Origin: Symsagittifera roscoffensis
Lineage: Eukaryota; Xenacoelomorpha; Acoela; Convolutidae
NCBI RefSeq assembly: GCF_963678635.1
Contig: NC_087065.1
Coordinates: forward strand, 48,486,381 to 48,550,380
DNA: 64,000 bases
Direction of reading: 5' to 3'
Shown: piece after piece, positions 33,764-45,456 of the stretch
Numbering within the stretch: position 1 is the first letter of the stretch
Layout: each line of letters begins with the position of its first letter
Notes under the pieces: generated by a model
Told to the model about the DNA's origin: nothing
Databases searched by the model: none
The model's input: the letters and a program-made list of their open reading frames with translations, nothing else
Made by a program: the position numbers and the translations under genes

Positions 33764-35314
33764 TCATTTCGTATTCCTAGCCTTTGAGGTGCTAGGCCCT
33801 GATGAGTTTGACACCCTGATCTGCCTCAGCAGCGCTTCCTCGTCATCGGAGCTGATTACGATCTCTTCCCACGCTTTTAGTTGTTCGAAGGATTGCATCC
33901 ACTCCCTCTGCTCTTGCAACGTCTTTGCCTGATTTGGTAAACCCTTCACTTTCGATTTCCTGTTCAAGCAAAAGGAATTTTGCAGGCTCATGCTCACGTT
34001 CTTCGCCAAGTCCTCCTCCAGTATCGATTTGTCTCTCCTCGCTTTGGTATTGTCTCTAGACACCCTACCGACTCTTTTCCAACCCGTCGTGATTGCATTT
34101 CGATGGGTCAGCAAAGGTCTCTTGAAGGCTTCCGGTCCTATCTCCGCCAGGAACTGCCGGTACACTTTACAATGTTTTTTCAGGTGGTCTTTCGTCACCA
34201 TATACAACCAAGATATCAATGTCGCTCGAAACCACGGGAAGAACCTTATGCGGCTCCATACGTGCTTGACCTCCATAGGTATGGCGAATACCTTGCACGC
34301 CGTCTCAAACAACTCAAGTCTCCTGCTATAATCAATAGTGTATATCGATTCCGCCGTTGGTGTCTTCGATTACTGGTATTTCGTCACATTTTCCTCGATC
34401 CACCGCAACGCCAAAAGCGTGCTCACTACCAAGATGATCTGCCGATGATCGGGTAATCCGATCGACCGAATTTCTTCCACGTCCCACACTAAACAGAGGT
34501 TTGAGTGTTCCGGATACCACACTGTCTGTGCCAAGCAATGGCATGGGCATTCCCCATGTGTAATATCGATGCTCCGGAGATTGCGTTCTCCCGAAGCTTC
34601 CAGCAGAGGTTCCAATTCCATCATCTTCTCATGTGTTGTATCATTTTCCTCCTGTGCTGGGACACTTTTCATCGGCTTCCCGATGGTATTCTGTCTCTCG
34701 AAGTCACTTGTGTTTTCGCCCTCCACCAGATTTCACTCAAGTCATCTCTTTGTTCCATGGCACAGTTCCCAGGATATTCTTCAACAGCCTATGTGAATGA
34801 TGTGACATTCGGGCCAGTCGTACGCACTTGGGTACCGAGAAGGCTTTGTCTACTAATATCCTCGGGGCTCTTTCTAGTTCCCTCTTCAAACTTCTGAGGT
34901 CCGGGTAGGCTTCCTCTGTCAGCTGGGACCGTATCATAGACAGGGGCCTGCTCGTGGATTGGCCTGCGGATCCTACCGGCGGTCTGGTAGGAAGCGGGAA
35001 CTCTCCCGCACCATATGCTGTCGTATTGTTCAATCCGGGATTCCTTGCCAGGTCGAATCCCCTCACACCTCCATCTACGTTCCAGGATAGCCACCTAGTT
35101 TGCTTCTGATTGAATATCCCCTCCGTTGTGTAGCCGACCATCAGCACAGCCTCCGTTGCTGACTCCCTACATTCACCCTGCGCTTCTAGCTGTAGGATGG
35201 CCTTCAACATTCATCGACTTGAGTATAATCAGGATCCCTCAGGCGCTTGTACAGTTCATCGAGCGTGGGCCTCTTGAGCGCTGCTGGCATAGATTTCCAG
35301 AAGCGATCTGCCAT
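33764..35314 (-). pseudogene. ORF3/ORF4 remnant with large internal deletion, element C
   Basis: Starts at ATG 35314 (MADRFWKSMPAALKRPTLDE), shifts frame near 35210 and continues with TEAVLMVGYTTEGIFNQKQT and FDLARNPGLNNTTAYGAGEF, matching the N-terminus of ORF3 in A and B. It then jumps at about 34860 from LERAPR to VDKAFSVPKCVRLARM, which belongs near the C-terminal end of the region. The SGNH domains and all of the middle are absent (about 7 kb in A). Further frames at 34726-34370 (ITHGECPCHCLAQTVWYPEH) and 34312-33764 carry the C-terminus. This independent copy shows that ORF3 ends are conserved across families. Confidence 0.75.
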
Positions 35315-35348
35315 CGTCACTATCTTCAATTTGATCTTACCATTAATC

Positions 35349-35465
35349 AACTTGAGAACACCGTACCAGTTAAACTTGAGAACACCGTACCAGTTAAATT
35401 TGAGAACACCGTACCAGTTAAACTAGAGAACACCATACCAGTTAAACTTGAGAACACCTTTTCAG
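35349..35465. repeat. 24-bp tandem repeat
   Basis: About five copies of CTTGAGAACACCGTACCAGT plus four bases, lying in element C between pol and ORF3, the place where A and B have a (TTATG)n tract. Confidence 0.85.
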
Positions 35466-35875
35466 ACCGCTGACAGAATACTTGCTCTAGATATCTTTCT
35501 CTTCGTTGAGTAAGTGATGCTTGGGTGTCGATTCAATTTTACAAATCAATCTGAAAATAAGATCCATCTTTAGACTAAGATGTTATGTTCCTAGCCCGAG
35601 CCCCCCCCCCATCATTGTGTTTAAAACATTATCCCATCATCTATTCTACTAAAATAGTTCAATTGTAAGTTTTAAGAGCATGCAGATTCATTTCATGTTT
35701 TAGCACCATTTATTCTTTAAGATTTGATTGTCATGTCAATTACATTCAAATCCGTCCACCTGACTCGCGCCCCTATGTACCCAACTCGAGATCCCTATGT
35801 AGCTAACTCGAGACCTCCATTGTCCGTCCGTGACTCAGGCGATACTCAAGTATTAATTCTCGTGTAGGTGCACCA
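35466..35875 (-). other. Spacer between pol and ORF3, element C
   Basis: Non-coding, with a run of C residues at about 35599-35610. No convincing gene or signal was seen. Confidence 0.5.
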
Positions 35876-36880
35876 TTATCTCCGTTTCTGCGAAGACCAC
35901 GTGTAGGATGGCGTATAACCCCTTGGGCTCAACTTGCCCCTGTTTGGGTCATAAACCGGCATTGAGACCTCCATTATCCTTCTTTCGACCATGATATCTC
36001 TCATTCTCGTTAGTGCCAACATCACGTGCTCAGGATCTATCGTGTTCCTTTCATTGATCCTCGTTACCAGAAAGCACATCATTTGCCCGGGACTTGCGAA
36101 ACTGAGGGGGAAGCGCAGCCATTCCTCCCAACCCCGGTCTCTGTCTAAATAGAAACTCCACGTTCTGATATTCTCACTTGAAGTGGGCCTCTAGTCTCGA
36201 TTTGAAGCTCATGTCCGCCGTTATACAGATCGCGCTAGTCCTGTCTGACAAAATGAAGTCGCTGTCCGTTATCAGGATGTTCTCCGAGTATTCAATGGGT
36301 ATCTCAAATTTTGTTTTGAAATTTCGTCCTATGGTAGACTCGGCCTCTTCCTCATCCAGTTCCAGCCAACTGGTCTCTTTCACTTCTCTGAGTTTACCCC
36401 CACTCCCCGGACAAAAATATTTATCGACGCCCCTTCGATGATGCTGGTTCTAATATATCTGGCGGTATCTCGAGCGGCCTGACGGTTGCTGCCCAACCGA
36501 AGAGGGGATCTTTCCTTTTCACGTGCTTTTCTGCTTACACGTTGACCTGCTGGATGCTTCCGTCCACTTTGGCACCTCGTTCCGCTCTGGATCATTCCAG
36601 TCTTCTTTCGCAAAGGATTCCGCATCTGAGTCTGCTTCTATCTTTTCATTATCGTCCATGCTCACGTCCTTGTTACCATCATTCTTTTTTCTGGTGCCTT
36701 TTTCGTTCACTTCGCACACTGGCTCTACCATTAGGTACTCTAGTACCTCCATATTCTGTCGCACCAGTCTTCCGGAGATGGTACATGAGGTTTCAGATTT
36801 TCATAATACGCTGCACGTCCCGTACTCAAGCGGTAGAACCGTCCCTGCTGGTGTACTTCCGTGATCATGAAAGGTCCTCG
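35876..36880 (-). pseudogene. Pol C-terminal extension with macro-domain-like end, element C
   Basis: Frames at 36764-36519, 36625-36380, 36383-36174 and 36082-35876 carry the acidic linker, IFVRGVGVN (with GTCCGGGGAGTG at 36413-36402), ITDSDFILSDRTSAICITAD, MCFLVTRINERNTIDPEHVM and SMPVYDPNRGKL. The last three match the macro-like blocks of A and B, so the domain is ancestral to both families. It is broken by several frameshifts. Confidence 0.6.
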
Positions 36881-38469
36881 TCATTTCTTGAGTAGTTTCT
36901 TCGTCCCCTTGGGAGGTATAACTTTCTGGAACACCCAGACGTACTGGCCCACCGCATACGGTTTAGCTTGAAGTATCTTCTTATCATATTTCTTCCGCTG
37001 CCTCATTTCCGTGTTCCTCCTGCAGAGCTCGTTTAGTTCCTGTTGTCTCTTGACCGCTTCCTTCACATACGCTTGAGGCGACGTCTTTTTTCCTTCGTAT
37101 TCCGGGTAAAAGAACGTTAGGGGCATTGCTCTTTCCCTGCCTGTTAACATCATTAAGGGACTGATTCCTGTTGACGAGTGTTGCGTGCTGTTGTACGCCC
37201 CGACCACTTGCGGCAGATATTGATCCCAGTCTGTCATGTATCTCGAGCAATATACCCTCAGCATGTTCACCAACGTTCTGTTCTGTCTCTCCACTAACCC
37301 GTTAGTCTAAGAATGGTAAATCGTTGAGTGCGCTTGAGCAATGTGTGACCTCTTCATCAATTCTTTTGTTAGGTCACCCACGAAGGCTTTCCCATTGTCC
37401 GACTGAAAAGTCATCGGAAAACCATATCGTGATATCCAATGTGTTATCAAGTGGTCACAAGTCTCCTCCGCTGAGGCTGTTTGACAGGGCGCCGCTTCCG
37501 CCAACTTCGTAAAGTGGTTTTTTATGACAAGTATTTGGTTAGGGGCATTGCTCTTTCCCTGCCTGTTAACATCATGAAGGGACTGATTCCTGTTGACGAG
37601 TTTTGCGTGCTGTTGTACGCCCCGACCACTTGCGGCAGATATTGATCCCAGTCTGTCATGTATCTCGAGCAATATACCCTCAGCATGTTCACCAACGTTC
37701 TGTTCTGTCTCTCCACTAACCCGTTAGTCTAAGAATGGTAAATCGTTGAGTGCGCTTGAGCAATGTGTGACCTCTTCATCAATTCTTTTGTTAGGTCACC
37801 CACGAAGGCTTTCCCATTGTCCGACTGAAAAGTCATCGGAAAACCATATCGTGATATCCAATGTGTTATCAAGTGGTCACAAGTCTCCTCCTCCTCGCTG
37901 TTTGACAGGGCGCCGCTTCCGCCAATTTCGTAAAGTGGTCTTTTATGACAAGTATTTGGTTGTATCCCGACTCTGCATGCAGATCTTCTGGTGGTCTATC
38001 TGCACAATCTCGTTGCATTCCGAGCTCTCAACGGACTCGAGTGGGAACTTCATCTTTCGTGGGTCTTTTACCTGTAGGCATGCCAGACACGCGTTCACCA
38101 ATCTTTCGCAAGCCTTCCTTAACCCCGGCCAATCAAACCTGTGTAGTGTTCTCTGTTGCACCTTGTCTATCCCCTGACGCCCCATTTGATCATGCGATCT
38201 GAATAATACTTCAGTCTGGTATAACTGTGGTAGTATGATGAGCTTATGCTTAAGTAGTATGTGTGATAGAGTAAATCTTTTCTCTCCTTGTAGAACTGGC
38301 TCAAGATCTTGTAGCTGACTTCTTCCAGATTCCCTTTCTCTTTGGCTTCCGTCCGAATCCATTTGGAGAGGTTGCTTGTCGTTTCGTCATTCTTTTGGGC
38401 TCGTATTAGATCCGACAGCCTATATCTCGTCTTGACGTGTTCCTTCAGTGCCATTATCTGACCATTCAT
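36881..38469 (-). pseudogene. pol: Integrase, element C, with internal duplication
   Basis: The zinc-binding part reads SHDQMGRQGIDKV and ACLACLQV; the second His of the HHCC set is Arg. The core follows: IVQIDHQKICM (first Asp), TFQSDNGKAFVG (second Asp) and MERQNRTLV (catalytic Glu). The C-terminal module is WVFQKVIPPKGTKKLLKK. A 422-bp direct duplication (37116-37537 and 37538-37959) repeats the region from the second Asp past the Glu, so the core is disrupted. It would have inserted the cDNA into the genome. Confidence 0.88.
37116..37962 (-). repeat. 422-bp tandem duplication inside integrase
   Basis: The two units are almost identical (a few substitutions, and a CCGCTGAGG versus CCTCCTCG difference). 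Both contain the second catalytic Asp and the Glu region. Confidence 0.9.
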
Positions 38470-39404
38470 TTCTACGGGACTGTGGATGACGTCTTTCAGC
38501 TTGACGCAAACATTCTCCTCAAGATTTTCCTGTCATCTTCTGGCACCAGGTTTGTTCTGACATTTGAGTTGCACGATAGCTTCCTGAACCGTTTCCTTGA
38601 TACTGCAATTTTCTCAAGTTCTTCCTCTCCGCTCACCTCCTGCTGATCCAAATTGTACGTTCCTGAGGAAGGATCCCTCTGTAGCTCCCTGTCACGGTGC
38701 CTCATCTTCTCTTCTGCCAATATCATGCATAGACGATCTTGGTCATCGCTGCTCTTCTCTGAGTCTTCATCTCATTCTTCACACTCCCCGGACAATCTTT
38801 CTTCAGCATCTTCTTCTGCAGTGGGCCACTCCCCTGACTCTTGACCCAGTCCAAGGTGTTCAGCCACCTCCTTGAATGCCACCTTCTTGTTCCTAACCAT
38901 AGTCCGCTTAAGTATGTCTTCGGGATTCTCCCAACCAATGACTGCACGACTTCTTTTTCATCATTTTTCTTTTCTTTCAAGGAGTCCTCGCTACCATCCG
39001 CATCATTCCTTCGCAATATCGTGACTTCCGGTTCCTCTTTACCCTTTTCTTCGACCACGGGTTTATCGTATGCTATTTTCTCGAGTAACCTCCTCAAGTC
39101 ATCACCTATCTCTGCCCTTCTCGTTTCCACTTGATTGAGATCATAGCCTTTTGGCTTGAGTGTCTTCCTCATAATTTTCGACTTGAGCATTGTCTCCATT
39201 GGCATCCCTTGGATTCTTTTCAAGATTGTTTTCTCTGTACGCTCCTTTGGTAATTCGTGGTGATCTTCTATAGGTTTGCCAGACCTGTCGAGCCATCTCG
39301 TGAGTGGAAGACTATTAAACGTCTCCTTATCCATGAAGGAGAAGCCATCTTTGATTTCTGGCCTATCTGCCTCCCTCTGTTCCTGTCTCTCGTAGAACTC
39401 CGTC
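38470..39404 (-). pseudogene. Pol linker between RNase H and integrase, element C
   Basis: A hydrophilic, charged linker with frames at 39334-38723 and 38726-38496. It includes one GTCCGGGGAGTG (38793-38782). Collinear with 18906-20350 of A by position and by blocks such as TYNLDQ and the IAVSKR-like segment. Confidence 0.6.
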
Positions 39405-39860
39405 TCCTAACTCAAGCTATCGGCATTTTGATGTTTGTCTCTCGTCCTATGCTCAATTATCATGTTGTATCCATCCAGGCGAACTATCCATCTCCCAATG
39501 TAGTTCTGATCCATTGAGTACGTTTTCAACCAGCTGAGTGCCCTGTTGTCGACTCGTAACTTGAACAACTCGCTACCTAGGTATGCCCTGTATTTTTCGA
39601 CAAAGGTGACCACCGCAAACATTTCTGATTAGCCGCCCCGTACTTCATCTCCGTATCACTCAAGACTTTACTCCCGTATGCTATTGGTCTCAATACTGTC
39701 TTCCCATTCCATTCCTGCTCTTGATGTAGAATGCCAGAAATTGCTACTACCGACGCATCCGTGTCCAGCACAAACATTTCTTTTTCCGTTGGCATCCCTA
39801 GCACCGGTGCTTCACACAACTCCTTCTTTATTCTCTGGAATGACTCCTCTGCTGCATTGT
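39405..39860 (-). pseudogene. pol: RNase H, element C
   Basis: LDTDASVVAISGILHQEQEW, MFAVVTFVEKYRAYLG, LRVDNRALSWLKTYSM and DKHQNADSLS give the DEDD set. There is one frameshift near 39620. Confidence 0.9.
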
Positions 39861-40770
39861 TCCACGCGAATTGCTTGCCGTTGTGCCTCATTAGTTGTTC
39901 CATCGGGTACACTGTGTCCGCGTAGCCCTTAATGAATTCCCCATAATAGTTCACGAAATCCAAGAAGCTCATCAGTTTATGTTCCGTTTTTTGGGATTTC
40001 CAGGTCAGAACCGCTTCTACTGCATCTGGGTCTGGTCTCATGCCAATGTCTATCAACCATCCTCCCCAGGTATTTAATCAAGTCCTTGAGTATTTCACAC
40101 TTTGTTGGCTTGCATTTTAGTCCCATTCTCTTCATGCAGGCGAACACTTCGTCTAGTCGCTCGATGTGGTCTTCTAGTGCTGGTGTCGCTATTACCACGT
40201 CGTCCACGTAGCACATTACCAGGTTGCTGTATTTCTTCGTTACACCTATCAATGCGTGTGCCATCAATCATTGAAAGATAGCCGTGGCGTTGCAAAGACC
40301 AAAGGGCATCCTTTTCCATTGAAACAATCCCAGCTCGGAGGCAAACCCTGTTTTCTCCCTGTCCTGCTTCCTCAGTGGAACCTGCCAAAAAGCTAATCCT
40401 TAATCAAGAGTCGTAAAAAATTTTGCGTCCCCTAACTTCGAGAGGCTCTCATCAATCCTAGGTATGGGATAGACATCCTTCACAGTGACGGAGTTCAGAT
40501 ACCGAAAGTCGCAACAAAACATCAATTGGTCGTCTTTCTTCTGAGCCATCACTTCTCCACACGCCCACGGTGATTTGGATGGTTCTATCATATCATACTC
40601 TAGTAAGGTCTCTATTTCTTTTCTACATGCATCCGATTTGTGTGGGGTCATACGCCTCGCCTCCTCCCTGTGCGGTACCGCTGACTCTTCAAGCTCTATT
40701 TCATGTTCAACAAAATTACAACGTCCAATGTCTGCCTTATGTTTCGAAAAAACGTCCTCATTCTGCTCTA
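39861..40770 (-). pseudogene. pol: Reverse transcriptase, element C
   Basis: YDMIEPSKSPWACGEVMAQK, FCCDFRYLNSVTVKDVYPIP and DAKFFTTLD come from one frame (40819-40400). A second supplies MCYVDDVVIATPALEDHIE (YVDD at about 40210-40199). The thumb LTWKSQKTEHKLMSFLDFVN is in the frame 40056-39577. It is broken by several shifts. The finger residues missing from A are present here. Confidence 0.92.
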
Positions 40771-42504
40771 GTACGTCCTTGATGGCTTCGAGCTGTTCGT
40801 CCGTTAACTTGCCCCTCAAGTGCTCTATTTCTGGTAAAAACCGTTTTATCCATTTCTATTTCCTCTAGTGTGGGTCTTTCCGGGAAATTCGAACAGCCCG
40901 AAAGTCCATCGTCTGTCTTTGAGTTAAGTGATTTCACAAGACCTGATGTATTTTTTATTTTCTCTAATCTTCTCAATATACAATTCTTGTCCCTATGATT
41001 GGAACAATCAAGAACTTCATTTTCTTTTACATTTTCAGTCATTTCATATCGAGTTTTCACGAGTTTTCGGTAAAGCGTATCCCAGTTTCCTTCCCCTCTG
41101 GATGGTGATGGGTATATCAAGAGTATTCAACAAAAAACTGACGCAGAGGCCGCTGTTGATTATCGAGAAGGATCTACCTAAAACAGCAGCACTTTGACTA
41201 TTTGGATTTGGGACTATGCATACTTGCTTGTTGTCACTTAGTTCTTTGTAATTTTTTGTCCGTAAGCTTACAATTGCTGCTTCGTTTGCTTTCAGCCTCA
41301 CCCTCCTACTCAAGAATACCGGTGCTTTCTTCCCATTCGTCATTATTAATTTTACCGGTTTAGTTACGTACGTCCTTTCCGGATTGCGAATCCTGAACAT
41401 TGCATTGCTTAGATCAATTGTTACGTCGAACTTTCTGATGAAGTCTCTGCCTAAAATGAGTTGGTCATACTCATCCAGGTTTTCCACCACAAGAAAGCTC
41501 TTCCACAGGTTGTGTTCCCCAAGTTTAGGGCTGTTATTGGTGTCCTGGCTATTAGCCGCAGCGCCCCTTTGTTTGCAGCTGACAGCCGTATTCTCGAGTC
41601 TATCAAATCGTCTTTGTCGAAGCCCATTCGCTCCCAAGTTTCGATTTGAATAACGCTCAAGACCGTTCCCGTGTCTAGTAACCCGCGCAACTGAGTCTTC
41701 TTGCCGCTTATGTCAAGCACGTGCGCTGATACGTCTGCTTCCGTTCCGATATGCATTGCATCTTCTTCCAACATGGCGCAGTGTCCAATTGATCTCACTT
41801 TCAGTTCTTCTCTGACCACGTAGATCGGTCCGGCTAGGTCTTCGTGACATGTTATCGTAGTCTTTGTGTAGATGTTTGTTCCATCTATGTTTAACATTAC
41901 CTCATAAGGACCATAGGCCTTCGTGTATCTCGTGAGTAAAGCTGTTAAGGCTCTAGAAGATGTCTGCGGACTTATTGCACTTAAGTAATCTGCTTACAAA
42001 TCAATGTGCATTATCGTCTGATCGCTTGGCCCACTCAGGTTTCTCGTTACTTCATGGCCACCCACCGTGATTTTCGACATTATCCTGGCTCCAATTTTTG
42101 TTATGCCGAATAGTTTTCCCGTCACCATTTTTAGAGTGCTACAATTTCCCCTCCTTGTGGCTCCCATCTCGGCCTCTGGCACTGGCACTGACCTACACAA
42201 TACCTCTTTCAACTTGTGCCTTTCGATCTCCTGCTTCAGTCTTTGCTCGATCTTTTTCGTCGCTAGGTCCTGTTTCACTTTGTTGATAGCCTCCGCAGCT
42301 GCTTTCTCATAGTTTATTTCTAGAGAGTTCCTGGCCTCGGCTTCTATGGCATTTCTGACTTGCGTTACAGCCTTCACCGTTTTTGTCGGTAGTTCCGCAC
42401 TCGGTGCCTCCGAGTTTTTTGTGTCAAACTCGGCTTGCCTGTTCCTCGTGTTCTGTACCGCCGCCAGCGCTAGCTTGAGTTTGGGGTGACTTTGGTTCTT
42501 CACT
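40771..42504 (-). pseudogene. pro: Linker, aspartic protease and protease-RT spacer, element C
   Basis: The linker reads AAAEAINKVKQDLATKKIEQ, comparable to A. The protease active site is GLLDTGTVLSVIQIETWERM (about 41685-41664), and LILGRDFIRKFDV follows at about 41460. Beyond it, VYVTKP-like and SRRVRLKANEAAIVSLRT sequence spans the roughly 0.75 kb that is deleted in A, including the segment RGKLTDEQLEAIKDVLEQNE that leads into RT. Frameshifts lie near 41460 and 41000. Confidence 0.85.
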
Positions 42505-43384
42505 GCTTCCCAAAACAACGGACAATCCATCCTGAAGTGGTCTTCTTGATTGCAGAAGAAGCACCTTGCACCTATTTTGATGATAAAACCACTTATGTTC
42601 CTCCGTCTGGCTCATATCTTTCTCATACGGCGCATATCCCAGACTCTTCGTGCCTTGTTTGTACGTCGTGCAATCCGCCACGTAATGATCCGCTGATCCG
42701 CAATTTGCGCATGACCTACGTTTGTCCATACCATCTCTAGGCTTGTACCACGACGACCTCTTGGTTGACTTCCTCCTTGCATGTTTCTATTTTCTGAGTA
42801 GGGATACTTCTTTGGTTTCATTAACATATACTCCCTTGATTTTTGTCTCATCTCCTCTGGAGTTGGTGCATTATCTTTCAAAAGTCTATGGTACGTTGCC
42901 AGTATTGTTCTCAAGTCGTCACTCTTTACCCCATCGATGAACTTCGAGGCGATGCTGAAATTCCTTCTGTTCGTTGATTTCTCGGGATCATTCCTTCTCC
43001 TCAAGCTCTCAAGATCATCCAGGAATCGATCGATTGATTCATCGTCCCTTTGTCTTCTTTTTTCAAATCTCATCATAGCTTAGTGGCCCTTCATTCCTAA
43101 TCCGATTCGGTTCAGCAATATCTCGAAGATCTTGTCCGCAGTCTCACTTTCCTATTCCTTCTTTGCAACTACACTGTGCCCTGTAGGTTGCTCAAGATTG
43201 CCGTGCAGGCCTGCCTTTCGTCATTCAAGTTGTCTTGTTCCAAGTGTAACCTCATGACTTCTACCCATGTGTCGATGCATCCATCTGAGTCGTCTTTGAA
43301 TTCCTTTGGTTTCTTGAAGGTTTTCCTGGATTTGCCACCTCCTCTTTCATTCGAGTCTGTATTCGTTGTAGCGAACGCTTCCAT
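42505..43384 (-). pseudogene. gag: Gag capsid and nucleocapsid, element C
   Basis: Capsid: FKDDSDGCIDTWVEVMRLHL and MMRFEKRRQRDDESIDRFLD, then ASKFIDGVKSDDLRTILATY. The frame then moves by -1 into WYKPRDGMDKRRSCANC and the first knuckle CANCGSADHYVADC; the second knuckle (CFFCNQEDHFRMDC) is reached after another shift. Same layout as A. Confidence 0.82.
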
Positions 43385-44281
43385 TGTCCTGTTTGTTCAT
43401 CATTTTCCAGGTGTTAGCCTACGTCATGGCATCGGGTCCCACATTAGTGCGCGTGGTGGAATCCCCTGGGCCATTTGTCGAGCTCGAGGTTCCATCCTTC
43501 ATAATTGTCTTGGCACTCCCTGCCCCTGCGCTCGCTCACTCTGGGGTAATGGTGTGGACTCTCGTTTATTCCGTTGTGGTTCTACAAAATCTACTCTATT
43601 GCCTTGCGTTCAATCTGTTACCAGCTTGTCTTGTGATGTAGAGTGTCTCAAGAGAGCATCCAGTTTGGACTGTATGGCACATGAATTTTCAGCCTGGTTC
43701 CTACTCATTGTGTCTATTTTCGTCTCCAGACTCCCTAACTTACTGTTCACAGTTTCGTACCGTTGCTTCATTTCTTGCATGTCTTTTTTGATTTTTTCTC
43801 TCTCTCTCTCTCTCTCTTTGTAGGTAGCCTCTACTTTGTCTGACATTTGCTTTAGCTTCTCTTCAGTTGCCCTCGCCAGATTGAAGCAATTGTCTAGGTT
43901 CTCGTTATTGTTGTATCGTATTTCCTTTTTACTACTTGTCTATCCTCTTCACTGCATTTCAGTCTTTTGCCGATTTGATCCAATTTTTCCATCAAGTCGC
44001 CCAGCTCGAGAGAGGTTGTTTTTTCATAGTGAGCAGTTGCCCCATGGTCAGCTGTTGCCCCATGGTTAGCTGTTGCTCCAAGTTCGACTTGATCATCGTC
44101 TCGATTGGCTTCTGTTGTTATTGCAGAAACTGTTCCAAATGTCTTGTCTTTCTCGGTCGTTGGTGCTACCTCCTCCTTCTCTCTTGGTTTCATTCCGACC
44201 ATCATTGCAATCCTCTCGGTGAACGACGTTCTTTTTGATTGAGAATCATCCTTTATCGTTTCCGGCGTGTTGTTTGTTGTA
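43385..44281 (-). pseudogene. gag: Gag N-terminal region, element C
   Basis: Reading begins after an in-frame TAG at about 44282, with SQSKRTSFTERIAMMVGMKP matching the SSSFSERMKTLFG segment of A. The first ATG is 44205. A threefold ATANHG/ATADHG/ATAHYE repeat follows, then a coiled coil (YKEREREREKIKKDMQEMKQ, 43846-43610) and a basic tail. The frames do not connect without shifts. Confidence 0.6.
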
Positions 44282-45456
44282 ACCTAAAATTCAAAGTTGA
44301 CCAATATCGTCCTTTCTCAAATAAAAATGTCTGGTACCTAATCGTCACGCGTTTTCCTCTCCCCTACTAACGACCTTATGGTGTATTCTCCTTTCGAGTT
44401 TCAAAAACTGTCTATTTCCGATCCCCCACCCGATCCTACCAGGTCACCTACTTTAATCCGATCTTAAATTTGATTATCCTCGCGTTGCAACTCTTGTTCG
44501 GGGTCTAGAGATGAGACTTTCCAGACTCTGGCACTACTAGTGTAACTATAATCGACGATATCGATTATAGTTAATATAATGTTTCCCCCTTTTTACAATT
44601 TGCAACCGCCAACCACTCACGTAACCAGCCCCCCTTCTAACCTCCCCCCTATTTAGCCCCCCTCTTAAGCCGAAAATCACCTTAAGCGCTGGGTGCTAAA
44701 ACTCTTGAGAGAAAACCGTAGAACCTGTTTCCAAGCTCTGCTCGTCCAGCACCTCACACCAGCACCACTTTCCCACTTGGCTGGTCACCTGTTCCAGTCA
44801 AGACTCCCAGTGGTCTGTCGATTGACCAAACAGGACAACCCCTGTGTGCCTTCGCTGTTCGGTCCCGTCGGTGCTTGATGCCTCTTTGTCGTGTCCAGCA
44901 CTTGTCAGGTTCCCGTCCTGTGAACCACTTTCCTACTTGGCTGGTCAACTTTTCCAGTCAAGTCTCCTAGTGGTCCAGCTAAGTTGCAAGCTATCTGAAA
45001 ACCCTTGACAACGCCCCACACTCGGACACCTTTCTAAAGTGCTGAACTGATCGAAACAATTGGTCTTATGAAAACAGTATAAATATACTATTTAATTAAT
45101 ATAAAGGTTTGATCCAACTAATCTGGTATCAAAGTCACTGTCCTTTTTTGTTGTATGGTTTTTGTTCCTTTTTCTATTCTTATATAGTTTTTGTTTCGCT
45201 TTTTGTCTTTTTGCTCCTTTTTTGTCCCCCTAGTTACCCCCTTACTCGGTTAGCTAGGCTCGTTCGAAAAGCGTACCAGGAATTTTCTCGAATTTTTTAA
45301 AAAAGCTATCACGGTACTACCGGAAGACTTACACGTTCCCGCTGAAGCGTACCACCGGTACTCTAGAATAGGCATGTAGCCCGGAGCTGTGTCAAGTGGG
45401 TTTCACTCCGTAGTCATGATGTCGTAAAAACACTCAGGAGCGCCATAAAAACACTA
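44282..45456 (-). other. Leader of element C
   Basis: Non-coding. On the minus strand it starts with TGTTTTTATGGCGCTCCTG (45453-45435), the block shared with A and B. It contains a pair of direct repeats of about 52 bp (44765-44816 and 44925-44976) and a perfect 13-bp inverted repeat (44543-44573). It has no CCGGAGGGGTC minisatellite. Confidence 0.65.
44543..44573. repeat. Perfect 13-bp inverted repeat in the leader of C
   Basis: TAACTATAATCGA and its complement are separated by CGATA. This could form an RNA stem-loop or a dimerisation element. Confidence 0.7.

Noticed and set aside
38782-38793. Third reading phase (CPGS) of the polypurine-like motif in C
   Set aside because: That frame is shifted; the frame matching A codes LSGE, so only two coding phases are supported.
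45120-45135. TGGTATCAAAG as an initiator-tRNA primer-binding site
   Set aside because: It is on the plus strand within the leader of minus-strand element C and not adjacent to an LTR end in the right orientation.
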